NCBI GenBank assembly: GCA_031409515.1
Contig: JANNXJ010000037.1
Coordinates: 1 to 64,000, forward strand
Length of the DNA: 64,000 nt
Direction of reading: 5' to 3'
Origin: SHZI01 sp031409515
GTDB lineage: Bacteria; Pseudomonadota; Gammaproteobacteria; Steroidobacterales; GCA-2729495
Within the stretch, counting starts at the first letter, position 1. Each line of letters begins with the position of its first letter. A program made the position numbers and the translations under genes. The notes beneath the pieces were generated by a model, which saw only the letters and a program-made list of their open reading frames with translations, was not told the origin of the DNA and did no database searches. This document shows, one piece after another, positions 5,716-14,879 of this stretch.

Positions 5716-6669
5716 ATGCACGCGCTCTCGGTCCGGAAGCTCACCAAGGTCTACGCCAATGGCGTCCGGGCGCTGGATGGGATTGATCTCGAGGTGGAGA
5801 CGGGTGATTTCTTCGCGCTGCTCGGCCCCAACGGTGCCGGCAAGACGAGCCTTATCGGCATTGTCACTTCCCTCGTGACAAAGACCGGGGGCGACGTCAG
5901 GGTCTTCGGCCACAGCCTCGACCGGGAGCTGAACGCGGTCAAGAACGCCATCGGCGTCGTGCCCCAGGAGCTGAACGTCAACCTCTGGGACAAGGTCAGC
6001 AATATTGTCGTCAACCAGGCGGGCTTCTACGGCCTGACGCGCGCCCGTGCCCTCGCGCGGGCTGAGGTGTGCCTGCGGCAGCTCCAGCTCTGGGACCGGC
6101 GCAATGACACAGCACGCACGCTGTCGGGGGGCATGAAGCGTCGGCTGATGATTGCCCGCGCCCTGGTGCACGAGCCCCGCCTGCTGATCCTGGACGAGCC
6201 GACCGCTGGCGTGGACATCGAGATCCGGCGGTCAATGTGGCAGTTTCTCCGGGAACTGAACGCCGGCGGCACGTCCATCATCCTGACGACGCACTACCTG
6301 GAGGAGGCAGAAACTCTCTGCCGGCACGTGGCGATCATTGATCGCGGGCGGGTGATCGAGCGGGGGCCCATGGCGACGGTCCTCACCAAGCTGAATGAAG
6401 AAGTGTTCCTGCTGACCCCACGGGAGCCGGTGCTCGCTCTCCCCACGGTGCCGGGCTTCGACGTCCGACTGAACGGCCCGCTGGAGCTGGAGGCTGCGCT
6501 GCCCCGCTCGCGCAGCGTCAACGAGCTGTTTGCCGCCCTGTCGACTGTGGGCGTGGAGATCACGAGCCTGCGCAACAAAGCAAACCGGCTCGAGGAACTC
6601 TTCCTCAACCTCACGGAGCGCAAGGACGGGTTGCCCGGCCTTAAGGAACCACAGGCCGTGTCCCGGTGA
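5716..6669 (+). CDS. yadG: ABC transporter ATPase, YadG/CcmA-type
   Basis: 317 residues. Walker A GPNGAGKTS (about 38-46), signature LSGGMKRRL and Walker B LLILDEPTAGVD are intact, followed by the H-loop TTHYLEEAE. A C-terminal regulatory tail of about 90 residues is typical of ABC-2 exporters. It energises the membrane partner encoded next (GTGA overlap at 6666-6669). Closest recognisable type is YadG; the substrate is unknown. Confidence 0.85.
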   Translation: MHALSVRKLTKVYANGVRALDGIDLEVETGDFFALLGPNGAGKTSLIGIVTSLVTKTGGDVRVFGHSLDRELNAVKNAIGVVPQELNVNLWDKVSNIVVNQAGFYGLTRARALARAEVCLRQLQLWDRRNDTARTLSGGMKRRLMIARALVHEPRLLILDEPTAGVDIEIRRSMWQFLRELNAGGTSIILTTHYLEEAETLCRHVAIIDRGRVIERGPMATVLTKLNEEVFLLTPREPVLALPTVPGFDVRLNGPLELEAALPRSRSVNELFAALSTVGVEITSLRNKANRLEELFLNLTERKDGLPGLKEPQAVSR

Positions 6670-7439
6670 GCCTGCGCCAGCAGTTCATTGCCCTCTCGAC
6701 ACTGGTCCGCCGGGAGTACTACCGGGTGTTGCGCATCTGGGGGCAGACGATCCTGCCCCCGGTCATCAACATGGCGCTGTACTTCATCATCTTTGGCAAT
6801 CTGATCGGTCAGCGCATCGGGCAGATGGACGGGTTCGACTACAAGCAGTACATCGCCCCCGGGCTGATCATGATGGCGGTGATCACCAACGCCTACGGCA
6901 ACGTCGTGTCGTCGTTCTTTTCCTCCAAGATCAACCGCCATCTGGAGGAGATGCTGGTAGCGCCCATGGCGAATGCCACCATCGTTCTCGGCCACATGGC
7001 AGGGGGCATCGTGCGGGGCGTCGCGGTGGGGCTGGCGGTGACGGCAGTGGCCTTGCTGTTCACGCCCCTGCCGTTCGTGCACCCCCTGATCACCATCTCG
7101 GTGTTCCTGCTGTGCGCCTCCATCTTCTCACTGGGCGGACTGATCAACGGGATCATGGCGAAGAACTTTGACGACGTCTCCATCATTCCGTCGTTCGTCC
7201 TGCAGCCGCTGACCTACCTGGGCGGGGTCTTCTACTCTATCTCGCTGCTGCCGGAACTGGCCCAGCAGATTTCCCGGCTGAACCCGATCCTGTACGTCGT
7301 CAACGCCTTCCGCTACGGGATGCTGGGCGTGTCGGACGTGCCGATCGGCACGGCCTACGTGATGATGGTCCTGTGTGTCGCTGTCCTCTTCAGCATCTGC
7401 GTGCTGATGCTGAACCGGGGCTACCGTATTCGCGAGTAG
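6666..7439 (+). CDS. yadH: ABC-2 type permease, YadH-like
   Basis: 257 residues with about six hydrophobic segments and the ABC-2 domain (NPILYVVNAFRYGMLG near the end). GTG start overlaps the ATPase stop, so the two are translationally coupled. It forms the inner-membrane channel of the exporter. The TAG stop at 7437-7439 is supplied by a REP-like repeat. Confidence 0.87.
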   Translation: MSLRQQFIALSTLVRREYYRVLRIWGQTILPPVINMALYFIIFGNLIGQRIGQMDGFDYKQYIAPGLIMMAVITNAYGNVVSSFFSSKINRHLEEMLVAPMANATIVLGHMAGGIVRGVAVGLAVTAVALLFTPLPFVHPLITISVFLLCASIFSLGGLINGIMAKNFDDVSIIPSFVLQPLTYLGGVFYSISLLPELAQQISRLNPILYVVNAFRYGMLGVSDVPIGTAYVMMVLCVAVLFSICVLMLNRGYRIRE

Positions 7440-7518
7440 GAGCGGCCTGTAGGAGCGCCTTTAGGCGCGATCGCCAATTGAAATCGCGGCTGAAGCCGCT
7501 CCTACAGGCCGCTCCTAC
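7436..7518. repeat. REP-like palindrome pair between convergent genes
   Basis: The outer arms 7436-7457 and 7497-7518 are perfect 22-bp inverses beginning GTAGGAGCGGCC. Inside are GTAGGAGCGCCTTTAGGCGC and ATCGCGGCTGAAGCCGCTCC. The left TAG ends the permease gene and the right one ends the fused kinase gene on the other strand. Confidence 0.9.
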
Positions 7519-9353
7519 GGCGCTGGCGCCTGGTACTCCTGCAAGGCGAGGACCAGCGTACCCGGGCCGCCGTGCACGCCGTAGGCTGGCCCCAGGTCGG
7601 CCACCCGGATCGATTCCAGCTGGGGAAACGCCGCCGAGCACGCCGTCCGCAGGGCCTCAGCGGCCCCGGGGGAGTCGGAATGCGCGATGGCCAGGCGCAG
7701 CGGCGTGTCCCCGGACTTCAGCAGCCGGTCCTGGGTGGCGATCCTGATGAGGGCAGACACCCGGTCACCACCCCGCCCCAGGACACCGCGCACCTTCACG
7801 CCTTTGCGGGGGTCGGTGCCCAGGATGTAACTGATCGGCAGCATGCGGGCCAGCCAGCGCCAGGGCTTGGGAATGCGCCCGCCCCGCACCGCGTAGCTCA
7901 GGTCCGGCAGGATGGCGTAGGTCCAGGTGTGGGCCACGGCGCGCTCCACTGCCGCGATGACTTCCGCGGCGGACTTGCCGGCCTGGGCATTTTCGGCGGC
8001 GCAGATCACGATCAGGCCCTGGCCCACGGAGGCGTTCTTGCTGTCCACCACAGTCACCTGATCCGGCTTGCTGACGCGGCTCGCAGCAGATATCGCCGCC
8101 TGGTAGGTGCCGCTGAGCCGCGCGGTGAGGCTGACAGCCACCACGTGCTCGAAGTGGGACGACAGCAGTTCATAGGCGCGGCGGAAATCCCCGGGCGGTG
8201 GCTGGGAGGTCTTGGGGTGTATCGGGTTCCGGGCCAGCTCAGTCCAGAAACCTGCCGCGGTCATCCCGACCTTGTCGAGATGGCTTTCGTTACCAAAGGT
8301 CACCCGCAGGGGCACCATCTGGATCCCGAACTCGTCCCAGGTGGTGGCGGGGAGGTCGGCGCCGGAGTCGGACACGATGGCTACGCGCCTGCCGTCGGCC
8401 TGGAGCGCGCGTTCCTGACGGTGCATGTCGTCCGCCTTCTCCGCGGATACCCGGCCGTAGCGGCGCGCAATCGTGAAGGCCTGCGTGGGATCGTTGACAT
8501 GCACGTGCAGGCGGGCCTTGATTGTGCTGCCGACCACCACGACACTGCTACCGACCTGGGCCAGCTCGGCGCGCAGTCCATCCCTGTCCACGGCGCTGCC
8601 GATCACCAGGCACTCGGTGCAGTAGCGGTGCTCCGGCGGCCCCGTGTGGCTCAGCTCCGCTGAGCTGCGGGCCGACGGGTCGCCGTCTTCGGTCACGGCG
8701 ACGGCGGGCGCGAGGCCAGGTTCCAGCGCATCCGCCATGCCTTCGAGGAGGACCAGCAGTCCGCGGGCGCCGGCGTCCTCCACGCCCGCATTGCGCATGG
8801 AAGCCAGGGTCTGGCGGGTCGTATCCACCGCCTCCCGCGCCTTTTTCAGCAGCGACGTCAGCAGTGTCAGAAAGTCAGAGTGCTCGGGTAGCTGGCCGGG
8901 CGCCACCGCGGCGGCGATATCGCGCATCACGGTAAGCACGGTGCCTTCGGCCGGATTCTGGATGGAGTTGCGCGCGCAGCTTTCCGCACTGGCCAGGGCC
9001 AGAGCCAGTTCATTGGGCCGGACGCGATAGTGACCAGCCAGTGACTCGCTGAGACCCTGCAGGTACTGGGCGAAGATGGCACCGGAATTGCCCCGCGCGC
9101 CGTCGAGGGCGGCGTCCGCCGCCGCTGCCAGCATCTCGCCCGCGTGGCGCGTGCTGGTGTTGGACACGCGCTCCCCGACCGCCGTGAAGGTCAGCGCCAG
9201 ATTGGTGCCGGTGTCCCCGTCCGGCACCGGGTAGACGTTGATCCGGTCCAGGTGGCCCCGCTCACCGATGAGCCGGGCGATACCCCCCAGGAGCAGCCGC
9301 TGGAAACGGCGGCCGTCCAGATACGCGACGCGGGGCGGGCGGCGAATGCTCAT
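7515..9353 (-). CDS. FakA-FakB fusion: DAK2 kinase domain plus DegV domain
   Basis: 612 residues. Residues about 10-200 are a DhaL/DAK2 kinase domain with the metal- and ATP-binding motif NVYPVPDGDTGTNLAL. A middle segment of about 110 residues follows the FakA layout. Residues about 325-605 are a DegV (EDD) domain beginning RVAIVSDSGADLPATTW, with the SQPPPGDF and LTARLSGTY lipid-binding loops. In Gram-positive bacteria FakA (kinase) and FakB (acyl carrier) are separate proteins that phosphorylate fatty acids; here both are one chain. Start overlaps the gspB stop by 4 bp. Activity is inferred. Confidence 0.85.
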   Translation of the reverse strand: MSIRRPPRVAYLDGRRFQRLLLGGIARLIGERGHLDRINVYPVPDGDTGTNLALTFTAVGERVSNTSTRHAGEMLAAAADAALDGARGNSGAIFAQYLQGLSESLAGHYRVRPNELALALASAESCARNSIQNPAEGTVLTVMRDIAAAVAPGQLPEHSDFLTLLTSLLKKAREAVDTTRQTLASMRNAGVEDAGARGLLVLLEGMADALEPGLAPAVAVTEDGDPSARSSAELSHTGPPEHRYCTECLVIGSAVDRDGLRAELAQVGSSVVVVGSTIKARLHVHVNDPTQAFTIARRYGRVSAEKADDMHRQERALQADGRRVAIVSDSGADLPATTWDEFGIQMVPLRVTFGNESHLDKVGMTAAGFWTELARNPIHPKTSQPPPGDFRRAYELLSSHFEHVVAVSLTARLSGTYQAAISAASRVSKPDQVTVVDSKNASVGQGLIVICAAENAQAGKSAAEVIAAVERAVAHTWTYAILPDLSYAVRGGRIPKPWRWLARMLPISYILGTDPRKGVKVRGVLGRGGDRVSALIRIATQDRLLKSGDTPLRLAIAHSDSPGAAEALRTACSAAFPQLESIRVADLGPAYGVHGGPGTLVLALQEYQAPAP

Positions 9354-10027
9354 CGGCGGGCCAGGGTGAAACGGCGGCCCTGATAGGCCAGGATCACGCC
9401 GTCCGGCGTAATGCTTTCAACGGTCGGCCCTTCACTGAGCTGGCCGCCTTCCTTGTACTTGCGGGAGCCGATGACGACAAAGCGGCTGCCCGGTTTAGCG
9501 CTGTACACATGGAGATCAAGGTTGAGGAGGGGCATGCTCAGGGCCCCGGTGCCGATCAGCTCTTCCGCCGTCGGGAGATCGTTGCCCGCGAGAATCCGCG
9601 ACGGCGTGGCGGGGGCGACCGCTGGTGCGGGAGGCTGTGGCAACGGGACCGGAGGGGCCTCCGCGACTGCCTGTGGTTCGGGCCTGAACTCGACGTCTGC
9701 ATCGGGCTCGAGCAGCGGTTCACCGAACTCGGCTTCCCGCGCCAGAGGGCGAATGGCCGGCGCCGGCGCTGCCGCCGCTGCTGGCGTTTCCGCTGCTGGG
9801 CCTGACGCTGCGGGGACCGACGCCGCAGTCTCCGGCCGGGCACCAGCACGCCCAAACCACTGCACACCCATCAGCACCACGTTGGCGGCCAGGATGGCCG
9901 CGAGAATGGGGACCCAGATGCTCTGGCGAACCCGACGGCCGGCATAACGGACGTCAGCGAGGCCCGGCGCGGCGGTTCTCTGCCGTTCGGCATCGCTCTT
10001 GCGTAAGGCATCGAGAATGAAGGACAT
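9350..10027 (-). CDS. gspB: GspB-like type II secretion assembly protein
   Basis: 225 residues. Starts MSFILDALRKSDAERQR, a conserved GspB/ExeB N-terminus, followed by one membrane segment (about 37-57), a Pro/Ala-rich periplasmic linker, and the C-terminal T2SSB domain (MPLLNLDLHVYSAKPGSRFV). GspB works with GspA to place the secretin through the peptidoglycan. It lies directly downstream of gspA. No other type II secretion gene is in the window. Confidence 0.85.
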   Translation of the reverse strand: MSFILDALRKSDAERQRTAAPGLADVRYAGRRVRQSIWVPILAAILAANVVLMGVQWFGRAGARPETAASVPAASGPAAETPAAAAAPAPAIRPLAREAEFGEPLLEPDADVEFRPEPQAVAEAPPVPLPQPPAPAVAPATPSRILAGNDLPTAEELIGTGALSMPLLNLDLHVYSAKPGSRFVVIGSRKYKEGGQLSEGPTVESITPDGVILAYQGRRFTLARR

Positions 10028-10033
10028 GGTGCG

Positions 10034-11737
10034 TTAGTTGGCCAGGGCCAGGCGGGGCATCTCGCCGTCGCCCAGATCCGAGTTGATGGCCACTTGGGTG
10101 GCATGGCCGGCCATCCCGTCCACCGGGAGGCGGCGGTCCCGCTGATAGTCCCGAACCCGGCCCGCCAGCGCTTCGTCATAGAGATCCGAGTCCATCGGTT
10201 CTGCGGGCTTCCCCTGGATGCGCGCGAGGCTGGCCCGCAGCCACCGGACGTCCGGATCCCGCATCCCGGGCAGGAAGGACTTGACCGCCGTGGTGCCCGG
10301 GCGCCACAGGAGCAGGGACTCGCCAAACCAGAGCTGTTCAAGTTCCTTGTTGGCTACCCGGAACTCCGTGCCACCGATGTTGAGCAGGGCGGTCTGCGGA
10401 CCCAGACCGGCCAGGACGACCTGATGGGGATCGTTGTTGCTGTCCCGCAGGGTGAGGATGGCTGGCAGACCCAGGGTGCGGACCTGGTCCAGCGTGCCCC
10501 GCTGGTACAGGCAATACAGGCCCCGTTCCTCCGCCTGCACGCAGGGCCGTTTCGTCTGGCTGTTCAGGTCCACGTTCCACAGCCGGAACAGGGCGCTGAA
10601 GGCGGTGTCTGTGCCGGTCTTGCCGAAGTTCGCCTTCAGCAGTGGCGCCAGCGGCACCGCCGGGGTCCCCGTGTCCGCCACTGCCAGCGGCGCGGCCAGA
10701 GGCGTGGCCAGGGGCGTGGCCAGGGGCGCGGCGCGCGGCACTGAGGTTTTGCCAGCCTGGTCGTCCGCTACCAGCGCTGCTGCCGGCCCGGGGTCCCGGT
10801 TGATCCGGAACCACTGGAGACCGGCGAACCCGGAGGCCAGGACGATCAGCAGACCCGCCGCGCCGAGGCCCAGGAGCCCCGCGGGGTGAGCCCACCAGGG
10901 CCGCTGCCACCAGCTGAACCCGGCCGGGGGCCGGTCGTAGACTTCCGCCACTGCCGCCCGGACGAGTGCGGGGGTTACCTCCCGCTCTTCCTGCGTATAG
11001 GCGCCGAGCAGCGCCCGGTCGGCAATCACGTTGATCATCCGGGGAACGCCGCCGGAGAGGCGAAACAGGTCCCGCTTGGCCGCCGGCGAGAAGATCGGCC
11101 CAATGGCCCCGGCTACCTTGAGGCGATGGTCGATGTAGGCAGCGGTTTCGTCCCGCGTCAGCGGCTCCAGGTGATAGCGGCCAGTGATGCGCTGGGCCAG
11201 CTGCCGCATGTCGTTCCGGGCCAGGAGCTCCCGCAGTTCCGGCTGGCCAATCAGGATAATCTGCAGCAGCTTCTGCTTGGCGGTTTCCAGGTTAGTCAGC
11301 AGTCGAACCTGTTCCAGGACATCGACCCGCAGGTTCTGGGCCTCGTCCACGATCAGAATCGTGCGCCTCCCCAGGCTGTGGTTCTTGAGCAGATAGGCGT
11401 TGAGCGCGTCGGTCAGTGCCTTGATGCTGTTTCGTTGTTCCGGCAGCTCGACGTGGAGTTCCTCGCAGATCGAGCTCAGGAACTCGACGCGGGACAACTG
11501 GGAATTCAGGACCACCGCCACGTCGGCAAAGTCGGGAAGCTGCTGCAGCAGGCTGCGGACCAGGGTGGTCTTGCCCGTGCCAACTTCCCCCGTCAGCTGA
11601 ATGAAGCCGCCGCTCTCCTTGACCCCGTAGATCAGGTGGGCAAGCGCCTCCGCATGCCGCTCGCTCATGTAGAGGTAGCGGGGGTCGGGCGTGATCGAGA
11701 AGGGCTTCTCGTTAAGGCCGAAGAAACTGCTATACAT
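10034..11737 (-). CDS. gspA: GspA/ExeA-like ATPase with peptidoglycan-binding tail
   Basis: 567 residues from the ATG at 11737 (MYSSFFGLNEKPFSITPDP, the classic ExeA start); the frame is open further upstream but that part is not conserved. AAA ATPase with Walker A GEVGTGKTT and Walker B ILIVDEAQN, a membrane segment near residue 290, a C39-peptidase-like region, and a C-terminal PG_binding_1 repeat (YQRDRRLPVDG). It energises secretin insertion together with GspB, encoded 6 bp downstream. Confidence 0.9.
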   Translation of the reverse strand: MYSSFFGLNEKPFSITPDPRYLYMSERHAEALAHLIYGVKESGGFIQLTGEVGTGKTTLVRSLLQQLPDFADVAVVLNSQLSRVEFLSSICEELHVELPEQRNSIKALTDALNAYLLKNHSLGRRTILIVDEAQNLRVDVLEQVRLLTNLETAKQKLLQIILIGQPELRELLARNDMRQLAQRITGRYHLEPLTRDETAAYIDHRLKVAGAIGPIFSPAAKRDLFRLSGGVPRMINVIADRALLGAYTQEEREVTPALVRAAVAEVYDRPPAGFSWWQRPWWAHPAGLLGLGAAGLLIVLASGFAGLQWFRINRDPGPAAALVADDQAGKTSVPRAAPLATPLATPLAAPLAVADTGTPAVPLAPLLKANFGKTGTDTAFSALFRLWNVDLNSQTKRPCVQAEERGLYCLYQRGTLDQVRTLGLPAILTLRDSNNDPHQVVLAGLGPQTALLNIGGTEFRVANKELEQLWFGESLLLWRPGTTAVKSFLPGMRDPDVRWLRASLARIQGKPAEPMDSDLYDEALAGRVRDYQRDRRLPVDGMAGHATQVAINSDLGDGEMPRLALAN

Positions 11738-11759
11738 CCCGGCCCAGCCTAGCAGCCTG

Positions 11760-12653
11760 TCAGGCCCGCTGGCGCAGCACGATATAGCGGGCCGCCCAGC
11801 GGAGGCCGTCGTACCCGGGACCAAAGGCCCCGAGCGCGTCCAGGGCTTGCTGCAGCAGCTCATCAGCCCGCTGCCGGGCCCTCTGCATGCCGAACAGGTG
11901 GGGATAGGTGGCCTTGTCCTTGGCGAGGTCCGAGCCGCCAGTCTTGCCGGTCTCGGCGGTGGACCCCTCAATGTCCAGGATGTCGTCCCGCACCTGGAAG
12001 GCCAGGCCCACCGCGTCCACGAAGCGCTCGAGGGCGTGGAGGGTGGCATCCGGCACGTCCTTGGCGCAGCAGGCTGCCGCCAGGACGCTGGCCCGTAGCA
12101 GTCGGCCGGTCTTGAGCCGGTAGATGTGTTCCAGCTCGGCGGGATCAAGCCGGCGGCCTTCCGCGGCCAGGTCCATGGACTGTCCGCCGGTCATGCCGTT
12201 GGAGCCGCAGGCATCCGCGATCAGGGCCACCAGCTTGACCTGGGCGGCCGGCATGCCGATCAGCGCCGGGTGGGTGGCCAGCATTTCAAAGGCGAGGGGC
12301 TGCATCGCATCCGCGGCGAGGATCGCCGTGGCCTCATCGAACGCCCGGTGCGCGGTGGGCCGCCCCCGCCGGAGGTCGTCGTTGTCCATGGCCGGCAGAT
12401 CGTCGTGGATCAGCGAGAAGGCGTGCATGAGCTCGATCGCGGCTGCCGGGGCATCGAGCACCTCCGGTGGGACCAGCAGCGCTTCGCCAGTCGCGTAGAC
12501 GAGCAGGGGGCGGATGCGCTTGCCGCCGCCCAGGGCGGCGTAGCGCATGGCCTCGTGCAGCCGGCGGGGTGCCACTTCAGCCGCTGGCAGGTGGTGATCA
12601 AGCACGCGTTCGATGCGGGCTACATACTCATCAGCGCGGGTGGCAAAGCTCAT
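11760..12653 (-). CDS. ispA: Farnesyl/geranyl diphosphate synthase
   Basis: 297 residues from the ATG at 12653 (MSFATRADEY); an upstream in-frame start is less like the family. First Asp-rich motif HDDLPAMDNDD, second RDDILDIEG, and GGGKRIRP near the N-terminus. It condenses IPP with DMAPP and geranyl diphosphate. It is divergent from the mevalonate genes (138 bp between starts), which links prenyl elongation to IPP supply. Product length cannot be fixed from sequence; short-chain (C15) is most likely. Confidence 0.92.
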   Translation of the reverse strand: MSFATRADEYVARIERVLDHHLPAAEVAPRRLHEAMRYAALGGGKRIRPLLVYATGEALLVPPEVLDAPAAAIELMHAFSLIHDDLPAMDNDDLRRGRPTAHRAFDEATAILAADAMQPLAFEMLATHPALIGMPAAQVKLVALIADACGSNGMTGGQSMDLAAEGRRLDPAELEHIYRLKTGRLLRASVLAAACCAKDVPDATLHALERFVDAVGLAFQVRDDILDIEGSTAETGKTGGSDLAKDKATYPHLFGMQRARQRADELLQQALDALGAFGPGYDGLRWAARYIVLRQRA

Positions 12654-12725
12654 GTACAGGGAATCGCGAGTGGGAAACAGGCCTACAGGATAGTGGGTCC
12701 CGCGGGAGCGAGCCAACCCTCGGGC

Positions 12726-12731
12726 TATAAT
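12726..12731 (+). promoter_or_regulatory. -10 box upstream of mvaD
   Basis: TATAAT at 12726-12731, about 60 bp before the mvaD start. No convincing -35 box is present, so an activator or weak promoter is possible. Confidence 0.4.
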
Positions 12732-12791
12732 TTGGCCCCCGCCGCGGCACCCGCCGCGGTCTGGCAGCCATCAACCCGGCGAGGAGTGCCG

Positions 12792-13763
12792 ATGCGGGCG
12801 GTAGCGATCGCGCACCCCAACGTGGCCCTCGTCAAGTACTGGGGCAAGAGGGCCCGTGCGGGTAATCTGCCGGCCACGGGCTCGCTGTCGCTGGTCCTTG
12901 GTGGACTTTCAACGGAAACCAGCGTGACCTTTGACCCGTCCCTCGGGCGCGACCGGGTCCTGCTGGATGGCCGGGAGGATGCGGAGACCACAGCCCGGGT
13001 CAGCGCCTGCCTGGATCTGCTGCGGCAGGAGGCCGGGGTCAACACTTCGGCGTTCGTGGAGTCCCGCAATGATTTCCCCACGGGCGCTGGTCTGGCGTCG
13101 TCGGCGTCCGGGTTTGCGGCGCTGGTTACGGCAGGGGCAGGAGCCCTGGGCCTGCAACTCCCTGCCCAGCGCCTGGCCGAAATTGCCCGGCTGGGCTCCG
13201 GGTCCGCACCCCGTTCCCTCCTGGGTGGCGTGGTGTTGCTCCGGAATCGGGAAGCAACGACGGTCTGCGAGCAGATCGCGGCGGCTGCCGACTGGCCCCT
13301 GGAGATTGTCGTGGCCGTCACGACGTCGGGACCGAAGGCGATCAGTTCCCGGATCGGCATGGCCCAGAGCGAGCAGACCTCGCCGTTCTATGACGCCTGG
13401 GTAGAGACCCATGCCGCGGACCTCGATACCGGCCTCGCAGCCGTGCGCCACCGGGATTTCCCGGCACTGGCCGTCATCGCCGAGCACAACTGCCTCAAAA
13501 TGCACGCTGTAATGCTGACGACGCGGCCGCCGCTGCTTTACTGGACGCCGGCAACGCTGGCCTGTCTGCACCAGATCCAGGAATTGCGTCGCGACGGCGT
13601 GCCCGTGTTTTTTACCGTCGACGCTGGTCCCCAGGTGAAGGCCGTCTGCCTGCCGGGCGCCGCGGACGACGTCGCTGTGGTGCTGGGCAAACTACCGGGC
13701 GTACTGCAGATTCTGCGCAGCCCACTGGGCGAGGGGGCCCGCCTGCGTGCCAACGCTGATTGA
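12792..13763 (+). CDS. mvaD: Diphosphomevalonate decarboxylase
   Basis: 323 residues from the ATG at 12792, with GAGGAG upstream. GHMP-family motifs HPNVALVKYWGKR, FPTGAGLASSASGF and FFTVDAGPQVK are diagnostic. It converts mevalonate 5-diphosphate to IPP with ATP, the last step of the classical mevalonate route. The SARSL catalytic loop appears as SGSAPRSLLGG, with the serine-rich loop kept. The stop overlaps the next gene's start by 17 bp, so they form an operon. This pathway is unusual in gammaproteobacteria. Confidence 0.92.
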   Translation: MRAVAIAHPNVALVKYWGKRARAGNLPATGSLSLVLGGLSTETSVTFDPSLGRDRVLLDGREDAETTARVSACLDLLRQEAGVNTSAFVESRNDFPTGAGLASSASGFAALVTAGAGALGLQLPAQRLAEIARLGSGSAPRSLLGGVVLLRNREATTVCEQIAAAADWPLEIVVAVTTSGPKAISSRIGMAQSEQTSPFYDAWVETHAADLDTGLAAVRHRDFPALAVIAEHNCLKMHAVMLTTRPPLLYWTPATLACLHQIQELRRDGVPVFFTVDAGPQVKAVCLPGAADDVAVVLGKLPGVLQILRSPLGEGARLRANAD

Positions 13764-14877
13764 AGCCCGGGCCCCGGGCAAGCTGGTGATTGTCGGCGAG
13801 TACGCCGTGCTGGCTGGGGCGCCCGGTTTGGCCGTCGCCGTCGACGTGCGCGCGGAAGCCCGGATCACGTCACTCGCCGGGTCTGGCAATCAGCTGGTCA
13901 TCCCCGACACGGGCGAGAGTTTCCGGTTTCGCTGGATGCCGGGGAGTGGTCCCCGGTGGGAAGGGGATTCGCCCGGGGCCTTTGGCCTGCCGCTGGAAGC
14001 CTGCGGGGAAATTCTGACTGCCCGGGGCCTCCTGCCCCGCGCCTCGGAACTACCAGTCTGCCGGATCGAGCTGACGACAGCTGCTTTTCACCAGACCTCC
14101 AGCGATGGCCAGCGGGTAAAGCTGGGCCTGGGCTCGAGCGCGGCCATTGTGGTGGCCCTGACGGGTGCTCTGCTGCGCCTGGCCGGGGATCCGGTCCTCA
14201 GCCAGCAAGAGCTCACCGCCATCTGTTGTGAGGCCCACCGGCGCCTCCAGGGAGGCATGGGCAGCGGGGTCGATGTAGCCACCGCGATTACGGGCGGCAC
14301 GGTGGCCATCGCCTTCAATCGCCAGACCGGACCGGACGCCCCGGTACCCCAGGCCCAGCCCGTGTCCTGGCCCCGGCGGCTGAGTCTCGTGGCGGTCTGG
14401 TCTGGCGCGAGTGCCTCGACGCCAGCAATGCTCGGCCGTCTGCGCGCCTTTCGCGAGAGCGATGCCGCGCGTTTCGCGAGCCACATGGAGCGCCTCGGGG
14501 CGAACGCCGGTCAGGCCGTCGCTGCCTGGCGGGCTGAAGACCTCAGTAGCCTGTTCAGCGCCATCACGGGTTATGAGTCCGGACTCCGGCAGCTCGATGC
14601 AGCGGCGGGCATTGGCATTTTTTCTCCGAGCCACGAACGGCTGCGGGAGATCGCCCTGAAGCACGGTGCGGTGTACAAACCCTCCGGCGCCGGCGGGGGA
14701 GACTTCGGGATCGCCCTGACGGACTCCCGCACGGTGGCCCAGGCGCTGCGTGCCGGGTATGCGGCGGCTGGCGTTGCCGTGCTGGACGCGGAACTGTGTG
14801 CGCCGGGACTCAGCGTTCGCGGGAGCGGCACCCGCCGGAATCTGGCCGGCCCCGGCCAGAGTCCCGGCCAGAGCTGA
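13747..14877 (+). CDS. Phosphomevalonate kinase-like GHMP kinase
   Basis: 376 residues, GTG start with GAGGGGG upstream. Motifs: APGKLVIVGEYAVLAG at the N-terminus, GLGSSAAIVVALTGA in the middle, GGMGSGVDVATAITGG, and KPSGAGGGDFGIAL near the C-terminus. GxGGGD(C/F)GIAL and the length favour phosphomevalonate kinase (mvaK2) over mevalonate kinase. It follows mvaD directly. A mevalonate kinase and an HMG-CoA reductase are not in the window. Confidence 0.8.
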   Translation: MPTLIEARAPGKLVIVGEYAVLAGAPGLAVAVDVRAEARITSLAGSGNQLVIPDTGESFRFRWMPGSGPRWEGDSPGAFGLPLEACGEILTARGLLPRASELPVCRIELTTAAFHQTSSDGQRVKLGLGSSAAIVVALTGALLRLAGDPVLSQQELTAICCEAHRRLQGGMGSGVDVATAITGGTVAIAFNRQTGPDAPVPQAQPVSWPRRLSLVAVWSGASASTPAMLGRLRAFRESDAARFASHMERLGANAGQAVAAWRAEDLSSLFSAITGYESGLRQLDAAAGIGIFSPSHERLREIALKHGAVYKPSGAGGGDFGIALTDSRTVAQALRAGYAAAGVAVLDAELCAPGLSVRGSGTRRNLAGPGQSPGQS

Positions 14878-14879
14878 GG

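Noticed and set aside
7436..7518. CRISPR-like repeat
   Set aside because: Palindromic REP-type units scattered singly, no regular spacers or cas genes.
12126..12791. Extended N-terminus of MvaD
   Set aside because: Antisense to ispA; homology and GAGGAG place the start at 12792.
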